Below are positions 33,901-46,838 of a stretch of 64,000 nucleotides of DNA, one piece after another. Within the stretch, counting starts at the first letter, position 1. Each line of letters starts with the position of its first letter. The notes below the pieces were generated by a model that was not told the origin of the DNA, did not search any database, and saw only the letters and a program-made list of their open reading frames with translations. The DNA lies in the NCBI GenBank assembly GCA_935421135.1, contig OW285190.1, positions 13,402,501-13,466,500 of the forward strand, given 5' to 3'. The translations under genes were made by a program, and so were the position numbers. The stretch comes from Bugulina stolonifera (Eukaryota > Bryozoa > Gymnolaemata > Cheilostomatida > Bugulidae).

Positions 33901-36900
33901 TCAATGTTTTATGGTTAATTATGACGCAAGCCAATATTGAATTATTTTAATTGAATTAACATTTTTATATTGTCATGAGCTGATACAGGCTCCAGTGTAC
34001 TATCAACACTCTAAACTCAAGAATCTTCCCAAAAGCTATCCTCCTATCTATATACAAATAACATTTTGTTCTCGGATTTACCCCAACAGCAAACAAATTT
34101 TTCCACTACTGCACCTAACAAGCCTACAGTATAACTTAGGAACGTGCAGCAAACCCTAAAACTTCACAGCCTCCTGGCCACCGCCTTCATCTTTCTAGAG
34201 TAAACACAATTCTGACCTCTGCCTACTTCACCAACTATGCCCATAGGCAATAATCCTCCAATAATCTATAAAAAGGTGCCTTCTAACCAAAATTATTCTA
34301 GTATTGAAGCTCTTGATGTCTGCTAAAAGCTCAATACTCTTCAGTTTGAATGACCCTCAGCAAAACCAATAACTACATACTTAGGCCTGACTCAGGCCAC
34401 TTGGCCACAATTATAAAGGTCTCTCTACACTGGACATAAAGAGTGTGCCCACACACTCCAGCTGTCTAGTGCTGGTGTACCCAATGAATTACTGCTTCCT
34501 TTTGATATTTTGTTACAACTTTACCTGCATACTGCATTGAAATGCAGTTATTTATAAATTTCAACCTGCCTCAATGCATACCTGCACCAAAAACTCAAAT
34601 ATCAAACCATTAGACTCTAAAAAGAATATAATATTGAGATGGATGCTACGTCTTGATATCAGGGGATCAGGGGTTTATCTGTGTGGACTGAACTGGCAGA
34701 TGTTTGCATGACTCACTCCTTATCACCTTCAACACCCTTACCCCAGGCTCACTGCAGGCAGCCATTTTATTGCTGATGCGGACTCCAACATAAGTTGTAT
34801 TTTTAGTTCAAAATATTAGCCTAGGTCTAGAGTTACAGCTACTAACTGCGCCTACAACTGCAAGACGTTATCAAATCTGCTAGCAGTGTGCAAGCGTTGA
34901 CACATTTTGGATTTACTATTGGACATCAATTCCATCAACTGATGATCGATTGATTTTGGATGATGACAGGTACGGGTGGGAAGGGAAGGCTTATCTTGTT
35001 CAGCAATTACCTTTGGGTGGCAATTATTTATCTGCAAATGCTTGTGTCCATTAGTTTTGAGATTTTTTAGTGTCACATCTATTACGTTGTGCTTGAGGCA
35101 CTGTGGCATGTATATATACTGTTGATTGAGATATCAATTTTCTAAGCGTTGCCGATGTTTCCATACTAGAATTTGAATTTGTATGAAAATCATCAGCTAC
35201 ATATTCCTGATTATCTAGAGGTCATGGCAGGTTTAGGACTACTTGCACATTCTTCATAACAACCATTCCGAAAGGTTTAAAATAGAAATAAACATCAACA
35301 ATTACACTATGTTATTACACTGTATTATTGAAATGTCTCATGGAGGTTTGTGGCTTATTGCATTGTATTTGCAACGGGAAGGAACTGGGGATTCAAATTA
35401 TTTTAAAAGCAATAGCAATAATAATAATATATATTAAATATGTAGTAAATAAAATGCCATCTAGTTATTCCATGTCAAAGTGTTGTAAGCGAGTAAGAGC
35501 ATGACATACTGATTAATTCTTACCACCTTATTTACATAATGTTTACACTATACTTCTTTTTCTCTGCCATCTAACCTAGATATTGGTGTGTGAGATAATT
35601 GTATTGATTTATAAATGCACCTTTTGTACCAAGTTTCTTTGAAAATGACTTTGACTAGTAAATAGTATTTTAGCACTTTGTTCTTGCCCAAGTGTGTAAA
35701 AAGTCAATTTATGCAAGTATTGCTAATAGCATATGATTTGACATTTTTTGCCTTGCTTCCTGTGACGCCTACAGCATGATGGAGATTTATACGTAGACTT
35801 GTACCAATAACAATTTGTAAGCTAATGGTCAATACGCAACTCAGTTGAACATTTTTGTCATAGATTACAGCTGCAAGTAGTACAATGAGGAATTCCATGA
35901 CATCAAATAAGATAGAAATTTATGTTGAGCCTGCAAGCTTCACATTGTATTAGATGATTCATATTTTTATAAAATATAGGCCTACATGTTGGGCATAGCG
36001 CTGTAACTTCAAAAATCTTGGCAAAAAAACATGAGAAAAACTGGCTTTATTTGCTACAGATAAGTGGATAGGTAGATTAAATAGTAGCCTGTATTCACTG
36101 TGTCTTGCAAGTTGGCAATTAGCTACAAGCCACATGTTGGCCCATAACAGGATGTTTTTTACTGTAGTGGTTGGTTGTTATCTCCACTTAGGTTTTCCCT
36201 GTGATCATCATTATCTAGTTCTAGTGAATGGCGACAAGCATGTCAAACCTAAAACCTTACTCACACCAAATGGTTTTCAGTTCAGTAACCAACCCACACA
36301 TTTGTACCAAAATTACTTTCATAATATAATTTATCATTAAAATGTTTAGTGATAATTATAAAACTGTAAATTATTTATTACACACAATTTATACTCCCAC
36401 ACCAAAACACTGGTGCATGGCACATACTAATTATATTCATACTATGACACATGTTACCTAATAGTTATTCCCTATATCACATGTTTATCACGATGGCAAC
36501 TACATTTTATATTTTTAGAAAATAGAATGATGTCAAAACAGATTATAATAAACTCTACTTATTTACTATGATACATTCCAGTAGCAGTTGACCAATTGGC
36601 TGTCATTTTGGCAAGCTACTAACTCAGTCTACTCGACTAATATTTGTTTTATTTGACGTTGAGCTGTACTGAATCGTGGGAGAGTTTTGGTAGACAGAAA
36701 GCACAAAAAGTAAACAGTAACTCTGTATTCCACTTTGTTATACTAAACCTGCATGTGTTACTGAAAAGGTACAAGTTTTCTTGATTGCAGTCTATGGTGT
36801 TTCATTTAATTTTATATTTATTCATGGAAATGCAATTGTACAGAGTCAGCTCCAGCTGATAAATGTTAATATTTTGTTACCGAATATAGTAATGTATCAC

Positions 36901-36987
36901 CGTGTAGGCTATAGTGTAGACCTAGTTTTGATTCTTGCAGGTACTATTTATATTGTAGGGGAGAGTAGATGTAGAATGTGTGTTGTG

Positions 36988-39900
36988 ATGGCGTCTACTA
37001 TACGCACAGCAAGTGGAATGGACAGGCACGATGTATTTAAGAAATTACTAAGAGATTCATCACCAAGGAATCCAACTTATATACTGAGCCGAGTGATCGC
37101 TGACTTCAAGGCTCAGAGTGTGACTGAACTCACGGTAAGTTACATCGTGTCTAGTTCCATTTTGTGATGTTTTGTGAAATTCATTATTTTGGTAGACAAT
37201 TCTGTTTTGTAAACCAATTCCGAAAAATCAACTCTAAGACATCCTGATACATAGCAGTATCAATTTATTGACTATTGCTAGTGCTAGGGTATCACTGCTT
37301 CGTACTACTATCCCAAATTTGTCTTGTTGCTCCTTGAAAGCTACTAGGGTAGACACTGCCAGCACCTTTCTCATGGGTTTAGCCAAATTTTGAAATAGTC
37401 TATATCCATAGTAACTGAATGCCAACAGAAGGATCAAGGCACTACAAAATAACTTACTAAGTAGTACCCTTTACACCAATAGCTGATGCCAATATTGTAC
37501 TGCCCAAAGGTCAAAAGGTTATGTTAAGGTTAACCAGCAGTCTGTAGGTGTAATAAAGTGGTTGACTTTGTGATGGATCTAGTACAGTTCAGTTGGTAGG
37601 TTACTACAGGAATGAGAAGTACTCATCCCACTTTGTGGTTTCACTCAACTGAAATTTATTTGTTTCTTTTAGTACAGAAAGGTTGACTTTTGTCTCTTAG
37701 AAATCAATTTATAAGCACCACACACATTGCACATTGCTGTGATTTTATGGTAATTATTATACATTGTACATGTAATGAACATGCCATGAATTTCAATGGC
37801 TACTAGCACAACATGTAGATAAACATATTCCCATAAAAGTTTGAATGAATGGCTGTCAAGGTCTGAGCAAGAGATACATTGTAAGACCTAGACAGATGGC
37901 ATAGAAAAGATGTCACAGGAATGTCATCCAGTATCTTGACAATGTAATAGTTTTTCAGTAAATATGTAGAGCCATGATTATTATACTTAGTCTACATCAG
38001 GATGCTACGATTGTGTGGTGCAGACTACATGTATATCATTGACGTGTGCATATCTACATACATTGTAGTATATGCCAGTTTATTTCTCCCACAAATTATT
38101 GCACACATTTCAGTAATATTGAAAACTTTGCTGTTGTGTTTGGCCAAGTTGAAGCGTGGTCCTTCCTTACAGCTTTGCTAACACTGTAAATAAATGTACC
38201 TTTCCTTGCTTTATTTACAGGTTAGAAAAGGTGAAGAAATATTCATTTTATTTGAGATTAACGAATGGGCGTTTGCTACAGTATTTGCCGACTCTGGCAG
38301 GCAAGGCTATGTACCTTTAGATTACTGCGACCTCATAACGGATTTCTACGAGCAAGAATCTTCTACTCAGTCCCACACTATGAGGTTAGTTTAGCTGAGA
38401 CTGTTCTTTCAGATACAGACCATATTATAATATTATGATAAGATAAATGCCAGGTTGTAAAGCAATGCATAAATATGAAGCACTATCCCACTTTTAATTA
38501 TAAAGTCATATTATTATTAATAGGAATATAATATCAACAAGATTCATTTTAAGGCATATATGATTATGCTTTACTAGGATAACAGTATTAATAATTATGT
38601 TATTCCATTAGTCTGGGATCCTTCAGAACTAAAGGACGTTGCCCTCCATTTGGCTGATTGATATAATTCAAGTTCTGTCTGTCTGTCATAAGGACTGGTC
38701 AGTCCACTCATCAAACAAAACAAATTATTTCTCATATAAGTTATATAATGACTACTAATTAACAATCATATTACTAGCTTTATGGAGTGCTGCCGGCCTA
38801 CAGACAGCACTTCATCACTTGAGATAAGAAACCTTTCTCTGGAGTCTCAGCAACAGCTGCTGCTGATATGTGTACATATGTTTAGTACTTGTTCAAAGCA
38901 CTACTCCACACTTGTGTATTAAACAGAGGCCTATTATTGTTTAGAAAAGGTACTATGCAATAAACAACTGTGTAAAGTCGTTTGAAGTGCTGCAGGCTTG
39001 ACACCCAGCTAACAGAGGCCCCTTTAATACCATTATATGAAGATCATTAGTGTGTACAAAAACCTATTCATAAACTGATTTAGGACTTGCTGACTGTGAA
39101 TATAAATGTACCTGCTGCCTACTTGTCTCCTACTTTCCCTAGTTAAATAGCTTTCTTGGATAAACAATCCTATTCACAAGAAACAGTGATAAATGCTACA
39201 GATTGACATCATCTCATGACTCATAAACATTTATGTTGAGCTGGTTTTAGAGAAACCTAGAGAAACCAAAGAGTTTTATGTTCTTTGCAATAGGTCAGCC
39301 CAATGTAGTAAAATCTAGATCTTAGCAAACTGCAGTTTCACACCACTAACTTTTATGACAATCATTGTTTTACAGTTACATTTTATTTCCCTGTTTTGTT
39401 CACAGTAACCAGCACCAAAAAGGTAGAGAACCAGTATGGAACACTAAACAGAGAGAACAAACATACCATAGGCCAAAGGTAGAGGAAAGAGGGCTGTATG
39501 ATGAACTTGTGTATTATGAAAGCAGACATGGACAAGGTTATGACAACTCCAAAATTAGTGGAAAATATTTATACGACAGTTGCTCTCCGCCGCCTCCTGC
39601 AAATGCTGAAGGTTTATTATATGAAGAGAACACAACTCCTGTTAAAATATGTAGACAAACAGAAGAGGTGACTTCTATATTATCGAGGAGACAGACTCAA
39701 TGTTGCTGTTGTTGTGATCATCATCAATGGCGTAGCAGGAGTCGACAGGAAGGGTACCACAATGTATTACACTACTTACATGAATCTCAATTACCAGATA
39801 GGTGAGTGTAAAATCATAATATATTGTGCATTTATAAATTTAGTACAGGTTATGGAACTGGTAAAACAGGGTTAGGTTATAGAATTTCCTCTCTCTAAGG

Positions 39901-42662
39901 CTATTTCCAGCATATAACTTGGTATCTGCCTTTCCTAATAGATAGGTGTGGACTCCCCAAGAGTTGGCAGACGTCTAGATTCTAGCACAGTAGCTGGTAG
40001 ATTGGTAGACATGGTGATCAACAGAATAATGGTGTATAATGTACTTCCACCTATTGTATAGAAGAAACTAATATTAGTGGAGGTCAATAGGTGTAGTAGT
40101 AAGCACTAGTCACTCCCAACTTCCTGTCTTATGCACAAAGAGAAACTACGTAATAAACTCATCTGCATGAAGTCTTGTCTACCCAGCGAGACCCCAGTTG
40201 CATAGTTTCTTAGTTATAAAGAGGAGGCACCGAAGGGGACAGGGCTTCCATTGGCTAGTGTGTTATGGCAGAAAGCTTTTCATAGATTTTATACAGAAGA
40301 CGTGTCATTCAATACTGGTTATAGTATTGAACTTATTGACTTGGAAATTAGTTTAGTTTCGTTTGTAGCTAACGCTACGGGGAAGAGCCTGTCGATGGAT
40401 CGGTTGCTCATGTGAATATAAAAATCTTCCCACCCTCTTTGCTCCCTACAATGATATGACATCATTTTCAGAGTAGTGATTCTTAGATAATTCCAGGATA
40501 ATCTGATGTATTTCTTGTGACAGCAGTAGTAGCCCATCACTACAGGATGCATACAAAAGAACACTGTATTATCTCATATTCATTTGCTGATTTACTTTGT
40601 GATTGTAGCCAATGTGACGACAGCGAGAGTGGACTGGGTGACAGTGAGTCAATTTTATCTTCAGATCTCGTACCTCTACTTACTAAAGCCGATTTAGATC
40701 TCAATGACATGTCCACACAGACCTCTAAGGTATGATATTAATTAATAGCTTTCTGAGCCACAATCATCTTGTTGATATGTTAATCACATTTAACATGTTT
40801 CTTCTATTGTTATATTTACATATTTCACCTGAATACAATTTGTACATGGAAAACAGTACATCGCAAACATAGATTTACATACACTGTAGATAGACAAAAG
40901 AGGATAACTCCAAAGATTTTTACTGCACTGAACAAACCATTGTAGAAACCACAACCTAATGATGACATTATATTTACTTTTTACTCTTTACCTGTACATT
41001 GTGTATTATATATCATTTTGTTATAGTTATGTACACATAACATAATTCATTTATAAGAATGTTGTCTTTTTTCAACAGAGTTTGGAAAATATAACAGATC
41101 ATGTTCCTAAGCAATCCAGTCGTCCAGAATCGGTACCGATCTGTCCAAGGAAAAATGGTGGACATTACCAACAGAGGTTAGTGGGAGTGCTCAAATACTA
41201 CATAACTATGCGCGTGCAGTTAACTTACATGTACTGACACAATTATATTACTATTATGTAACAAGAAATTTACTTGCACAGAATGTTTCTCCAATCCTTA
41301 TTCAACATGTACTTTTGGATTGTGATATTAGCACCTTATTTCATTACTTCTTGTAGAGGAAAGCTTAGTCCTGACTCCAGCCTTTCTACATCTGACATGT
41401 CACCCCTCCCTTCCATAGACTCGGTTATCTCAGAATCTGTGTTTACTGACTCACCAGGGGAAGAACCCTCTTTCGAAAGAGAAGATTTTGCAACAGTAAA
41501 ACGCCGACAGCAACAAATCGTGACTGTTAGTTGTAGTCAAGAAGTTATCTCCACATTAGAAACACCAATCCATGTAAATGTATCCAATGGGTATGTTATT
41601 ATCTACATACACATACATGATAAGAATAGCTAAATTCTTATTGTGGTGCTCGAGTTGGAATTTTGTAACAAAATTGTTTATACCAGAAGGTTAGCTATTA
41701 TTCGTAAGAAAAATATAATTTAATTTCTGGTTAGCCTGTGATCTCTATGTATACAGAAAATTTATGTTATTATACCCACTCTTTCAATTTTACATATAAT
41801 CTAGTTAGTTTTTAATCTATTTTATTTAGTTATGAACCCAAAGTAACTGCACAAGAACAACAAGGCGTTCAGTTAGTCTGCTCACCAATCTCCAAGTCAC
41901 CGATTCCTCACAGTCCAACATCCGTCACATCTAGCTCAACACATACAAGCCCCGCCTCCCAAAGCCCTAACTCTTCAACAAGTTGTACTTCACCTGCACC
42001 TTCAACTATAGCAAGCACAAGAATAAAGAACAAGCTAGCTCTACCAATACTTGAGAGCGGCAAGAAGCCTAACAGAGTAGAGCTAGAGAGACTGTCCATC
42101 AGAATAAAGGAGAAGCTCAAACCAACCAGAGAGAAATTAATCTCCTCCAGAGCAGAACGGAAGATTTCGGACTTTCAGGTATAGATTTTTTACATGAGCT
42201 ATATTTATGGCTAGTTTGATATCCTATATTATCCAACCATATAAACACTTGTTTGAGCTGTTTGTTGTGAGAGTTAGATGTGAGCATACATTATTTATAC
42301 TAGCTGACGAGGCTACCAAAAGCACTTTTACAATTTATGCAAAAGTACCAAAGTAAAAGAGTTAAAATTAAAAACTGTGCAGAATGATATATAACATGTA
42401 TTAGCTGTCAGTACTCAGTACTCAGGTATAATACTTATAGAGCTCAAACTCACCAAACTCAGATGTGGAACTAGTGGCTGAAGACAACTCTAATGACACT
42501 GGTAATATACAGTCAGCAGCAGCTCCCGCTATGAACATAGAGAAGAGGGAGGTAACTCTACAGTCTATACAAGAGCAGTATATGATGCTAGAAGAAGCCC
42601 GCATTCTATACAATGCTATTAAAAAGTTAGACGTCATAACAGTTGATGGAGATGAAGATTAA
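36988..42662 (+). CDS. SH3 domain protein with long disordered tail
   Basis: Exons: 36988-37134, 38221-38384, 39406-39801, 40609-40729, 41079-41176, 41357-41590, 41830-42178, 42441-42662; 576 residues, all phases agree. Residues about 33-88 form an SH3 domain: VIADFKAQSVTELTVRKGEE (ALYDY-like start and acidic RT loop), the conserved Trp in NEWAF, and GRQGYVPLDYC in place of the usual YVPSNYV. The domain is split by the first intron. The rest is low-complexity and Ser/Pro/Gln-rich, with a Cys/His cluster (CCCCCDHH) and a basic, probably helical stretch near the end (ELERLSIRIKEKLKPTREKL). The role is presumably an adaptor binding proline-rich ligands; I cannot name the orthologue. An in-frame upstream ATG lies at 36976. 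AATAAA at 43222. Confidence 0.8.
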
Positions 42663-43221
42663 ATTGATTATTATGTTTTCAAAATTATTTCACTCGAGGC
42701 ACAGTGACTTTTATGGATCCCAGTGATATGCTATATGTACCTTGTGGGAAGAACTATAATCATGAACATAAGCTGATACTGTTCTTATATAATAATTATG
42801 TTTACATAGGTATAAGATTGCAAATTACAATCTCTATTTTCGAAAGGGGACAACTTCAAATGTGATTATAGCTAAATAGTACAATGTACATGTAGCGACT
42901 TGAATACGAGTTGTCAAATCATATTATGTGAGCAATATCTAGTTTCTGTAAATGTATATAATTTAAAAATAAGCTATGGTGTTGTTTTTGAAATTTAATA
43001 CCATATTGTGTTACTCGCACTCTTGTCACTGGTAATCGCATTGCTGTTGTAAATAGAATATTTACAGGTATTTATTAAATTATTGTAACCAGAGACGAGA
43101 GCTATTGGCTCTGATTGTGTTTGTTATTACAGTTTATCATCTCTCCCATTTGTATTTGGTGCTAGACTGCCTTCCCATTGCTGTATGCCCATGTTATTAA
43201 ATACTCATATTATTTTTATGT

Positions 43222-43227
43222 AATAAA
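43222..43227 (+). promoter_or_regulatory. poly(A) signal of the SH3 gene
   Basis: AATAAA about 560 bases after the stop codon. Confidence 0.5.
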
Positions 43228-44134
43228 ACAAAAGTTTTGACATGTTCCTTGCTTGTTGGATTCTAAATCTAGGCTGTATTGACAATAGCATAGAACTCTC
43301 TCTCTCTTTAGTGGGGGTTATCAACCATCGAAGCAGTGTTGTGATTAAAGGAGAAATTCACAAATTGTGCCCTACTTTGAGGTTAGTTTTTGTACTGTTC
43401 TAAACAAGATATTCAAACAATTATTGTACAGTATACTAAATCAACTTGCTTGGATGGCCATTTACTTTCTTGCAAGTGCTGGCTGGTTCAGTACCAAGAG
43501 AAAAAACTGCACATGACTATTGGGTCATATTTTGCTCTATTTTAATGTTTTTAATGAAGCAAAGGAATAAAATACTCTTTGGTTTACTTTTTTAATAAGC
43601 TAAGTTTGTTGACTTGTTGAAAGCAATATTATGTTGATCGGTGAGAACTGGAGTTGCATCAATATACTGTACATGCATGCTATGACCGCATGACCTATGG
43701 TTCAGGACAAGTTATACTAGACAATACAGCCACTAGCACACGTGTACATACATTACATGTATGATGTACTGTATGTTACTATTATTTCATTAATATAGAG
43801 CATTTGCTTAGAACGGAACATCTGTGCAGAGAAACTAATATCAAAACAGTTATACAATTCAATGACTGAGGCTACAAAATAGTTTTTGGCCACCATTCAA
43901 CTTCACCTATTTCCAAAAGCCTGGTTGACAACTAAAGGCTACTAAAGTAAAGAGTACAAGACAAATCAGTTTGCTACAAAGGAGTTAATGAAAAGCGGTT
44001 TCTACGAAGTTATCATCTCTTACAGAAAGAAATCGGGAGTTGTGCAAACTTGCTTTATTTGTATACACATTCGAGGTAGAAAACATTTGACGGAAGTTAT
44101 GTGGTCAGAATCACGGAATTCTGGGTAAGCACAG

Positions 44135-44160
44135 CTTTTTCATTCTTTTTCACCGGACAG
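44135..44160 (+). promoter_or_regulatory. candidate 5' TOP / start region of RPL4
   Basis: A pyrimidine-rich stretch (CTTTTTCATTCTTTTTC) 50-75 bases upstream of the RPL4 ATG resembles the terminal oligopyrimidine tract used as start site by ribosomal protein genes. The exact start is not determinable here. Confidence 0.35.
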
Positions 44161-44209
44161 CCATCTTAGCTTCACGTGTTATTTGCGCTCTGCTCCATTA
44201 CAAGCAAAA

Positions 44210-46838
44210 ATGGTAATTAATGCTACTCACGTGGTCTGATTCATAGTTAATTGTATCAATTATGTAATTTTGTTGCAGAGCTTTGTTGTTTGCTCCGTTA
44301 GAACCGCTATTTGGCAAAAGTCTAGTCAAAACCATTGAATCAAATTACTTTACTTGTGTTTCGGCTGGCGCGGCAGTTTAGAGTTGGATATTACATTTAA
44401 AATCATATATTTTAAATCAACAATGGCGCTACCACATCCCCGCTCCTATCTGCCTTTGATTTGATAGGATGAATTCTAATTGTTAATCAAGTCTTAGGTT
44501 CAAGCAAACACATGAATGACTGAAAAACGTACATCGATTTGCAATCAATTCCTCATTCTTGATTACAACCAATTCATATTTTTCATACCAATGTGATGGC
44601 TTAGAGCCGCATCAACTATGTTAAAGTTGAAATTTTGACAATATTGTATGCTCTGCTGTGTTATGGCTAGTGTTCAAGGTACCGATTTGAAATTAAATCC
44701 ACCTAAAATAACTTCAGTTTTTCAGTGGTAGTGGAGGATATTGCATAACAGTTGTAAAGATTGATCGCCATCTTCTGAGTTAGGTGCAGATGTGGAGAAA
44801 TTTAAGATGGCCTTTGTACTTCGCGAAAACTGAAGCAAAAGAAGTTGTCTTCTCTATATTTTGCTGGTTGGCTGCCCAAACCACAAACAAGGAACTAAGT
44901 CTATCTAAATTTCTCCACTACTGCACCTAACAGCATCTTCTATTGTTGTTTTCAATCAAAATTTTTATTTTAGGCAGCGCGTCCTATGGTATCGGTGTAT
45001 ACTGAGAAAACAGAAGAAACAGGAACAACTGTACAGCTCCCTGCTGTATTCCGAGCACCAGTGAGGCCAGACATTGTTCGTTTTATCCACACTAATGTGA
45101 GAAAAAATACCCGCCAGCCTTATGCTGTTTCAAAAAAAGCAGGTATGCTTTACACATTGACATTGAATCTGTCGTATAAAATAATAGTACTCATGTGATG
45201 ATACCTGGTCCGTGTTACTGAGAGAAAAGATGACAAGACCATTCTGATAATTGTGCTGATATTGAGAAAGCTGCAAGGGTGTTAGCAATCCTTTGTGTAA
45301 TATTTAAAATGTCCTATTTTGTGCAATTTCAGGTCATCAAACTAGTGCTGAATCATGGGGTACTGGTCGCGCTGTAGCACGTATCCCACGTGTTAGAGGA
45401 GGTGGTACCCACAGATCAGGCCAGGGAGCCTTCGGTAACATGTGCAGAGGTGGACGCATGTTTGCACCAACTAAGACCTGGAGGAGATGGCACAGAAAGG
45501 TGAATGTCACACAGAAGAGATATGCCATTACATCTTGCATTGCTGCCACTGGTGTACCTGCACTGGTGATGGCTAAGGGTCATAGAATTGAGGGAATACC
45601 AGAAGTACCACTTGTTGTCAGTGATAAGGTTGAGGAATTCAAGAAGACCAAGGAAGCTGTTACCCTGCTGAGGAAAGCTGGTGCTTGGGCTGACATTGAG
45701 AAGGTAATACTTTTCTTCAATTAATAGTCGTTTTCCCACATGGTAATTTATCTGGTTGCGCAATGATGACACTAGGTCCGTGTTACTGAGAGTAAAGATG
45801 TCAAGACCGCTCTGATGTTGCTACCACATAATCACATAAAGAGTTCTGAATTCACTATGGTATTTTCTGTTTCACTGTTGGATTCTGTTGTCAACAGGTT
45901 TACAAATCTAAAGCCTTGAGAGCTGGAAGAGGTAAGATGAGGAACAGAAGGAGAACCCAGAGACTTGGCCCACTGGTCATCTATAATAAGGATAACGGAG
46001 TGGTGAAGGCATTCAGAAATATTCCTGGAGTTGACACTATTCCTGTTAGCAGACTAAATATCCTTAGACTAGCTCCTGGTGGACATGTTGGTAGATTCTG
46101 TATCTGGACTGAGTCTGCTTTTAAACAGCTAGATGCTCTCTATGGTACATGGACTACACCAAGCCAGCTGAAGAAAAACTTCAAGTGAGTTTAAATATAA
46201 CAATTCTCAATGCACATTAATTTGTGTATCATTTAATGTTTAAAATGAATACAGCAATAATGATGACCTGGATCCGTGTTTCTGAATTCTGGATGACCGA
46301 TCTTTCTGAGTTTGTTGCTTTTGTGTCTGACTTTTTTCTTATGTTGATGAGCGTTTTCTAACCAATGTTTGTGTTTTCAGCCTTCCACAGCAAATCATGA
46401 CCAATAGCGATCTTGGTCGTCTTTTGAAATCCGAGGAAATTCAAAATGCTATCAGACAGCCCAAGAAACAGAGAGGACGACGTGTTCTGAAGAAGAATCC
46501 ACTTAAAAACTCAGCTGTCATGACCCGTCTCAACCCGTACTCCGATGTCACTCGCAGGAACACCATTCTTGAGAGCAAGCTCGGTGCTTACAAACGCCAA
46601 GCTACTATCGCCAAAAGACGCGGAGTAAGTATTGTGATGACACCTAACTATACTTGCACCACTTTTTATTTAGTTTTATGATTGTCAATTTATTGTGCAT
46701 GCGTAGAAGATAAACCTGTTTGTGTTGTTGCAGTTGGCTGCACCGGAGGATCCCAGGCGCAAGAAGCAAGTTGCTGCTAAAACCAAACCTGCCAAGAAGG
46801 GAGCTTCGGCGGCACCATCAAAGAAAGGCAAGAAATAA
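44210..46838 (+). CDS. RPL4: large-subunit ribosomal protein L4 (uL4)
   Basis: Structural protein of the 60S subunit whose long loop lines the exit tunnel. Exons: 44210-44212 (only the ATG), 44974-45142, 45333-45703, 45898-46184, 46381-46624, 46734-46838; 392 residues. Near-identical family blocks: [106 protein letters not shown]. The Lys/Ala-rich C-terminal extension is shorter than in human (427 residues). The first exon carries just the start codon before GTAATT. Introns 2, 3 and 4 carry U18-type C/D snoRNAs, the arrangement known from vertebrate RPL4; intron 1 holds a fold-back element. AATAAA lies at 47169. Confidence 0.98.
44777..44933. mobile_element. 157-bp fold-back transposable element in RPL4 intron 1
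   Basis: The left arm GTTAGGTGCAGATGTGGAGA returns on the right as TCTCCACTACTGCACCTAAC. Both sides are flanked by CATCTTCT (44769-44776 and 44934-44941), an 8-bp direct repeat of the size made by hAT-type transposases. A related single arm occurs near 34094-34120. There is no coding capacity. Confidence 0.6.
45191..45252 (+). ncRNA. SNORD18: U18-type C/D box snoRNA, copy 1 (RPL4 intron 2)
   Basis: Box C TGATGATA (45196), D' CTGA after the guide GGTCCGTGTTA, C' GATGACA, and D CTGA (45244-45247). The guide core GGTCCGTGTT is the one I know from vertebrate U18, which directs a 2'-O-methylation in 28S rRNA and is also housed in RPL4 introns. Confidence 0.85.
45756..45824 (+). ncRNA. SNORD18: U18-type C/D box snoRNA, copy 2 (RPL4 intron 3)
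   Basis: Box C ATGATGAC, guide GGTCCGTGTTA then D' CTGA, C'-like ATGTCA, D CTGA (45812-45815). Same guide as copy 1; flanking bases TTGC on both sides give only a weak terminal stem. Confidence 0.82.
46251..46320 (+). ncRNA. SNORD18: U18-type C/D box snoRNA, copy 3 (RPL4 intron 4)
   Basis: Box C ATGATGAC, then GGATCCGTGTTT and D' CTGA, C' GGATGAC, D CTGA (46306-46309), with closing stem GCAA/TTGC. The guide has one extra A relative to copies 1 and 2, shortening the continuous match to TCCGTGTT. Confidence 0.78.

Larger units (their letters stand above)
26302..36975. other. gene-poor region
   Basis: Roughly 10.7 kb with no convincing conserved coding sequence. It contains the NUP153 3' UTR, several hairpin elements (27259-27296, 27416-27540) and scattered single repeat arms. 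It may also hold 5' untranslated exons of the SH3 gene: an exon-like segment at 33238-33288 has an acceptor, 17 open codons and a GTAGGA donor. AT content is high throughout. Confidence 0.5.
42663..44209. other. intergenic region between the SH3 gene and RPL4
   Basis: 3' UTR of the SH3 gene with AATAAA at 43222-43227, a single hairpin-family arm near 42845, then the upstream region of RPL4. No coding signal. Confidence 0.6.

Noticed and set aside
46625..46733. Box-C-like TGATGAC in RPL4 intron 5
   Set aside because: No CTGA D box follows within the 109-base intron, so it is not called a snoRNA.
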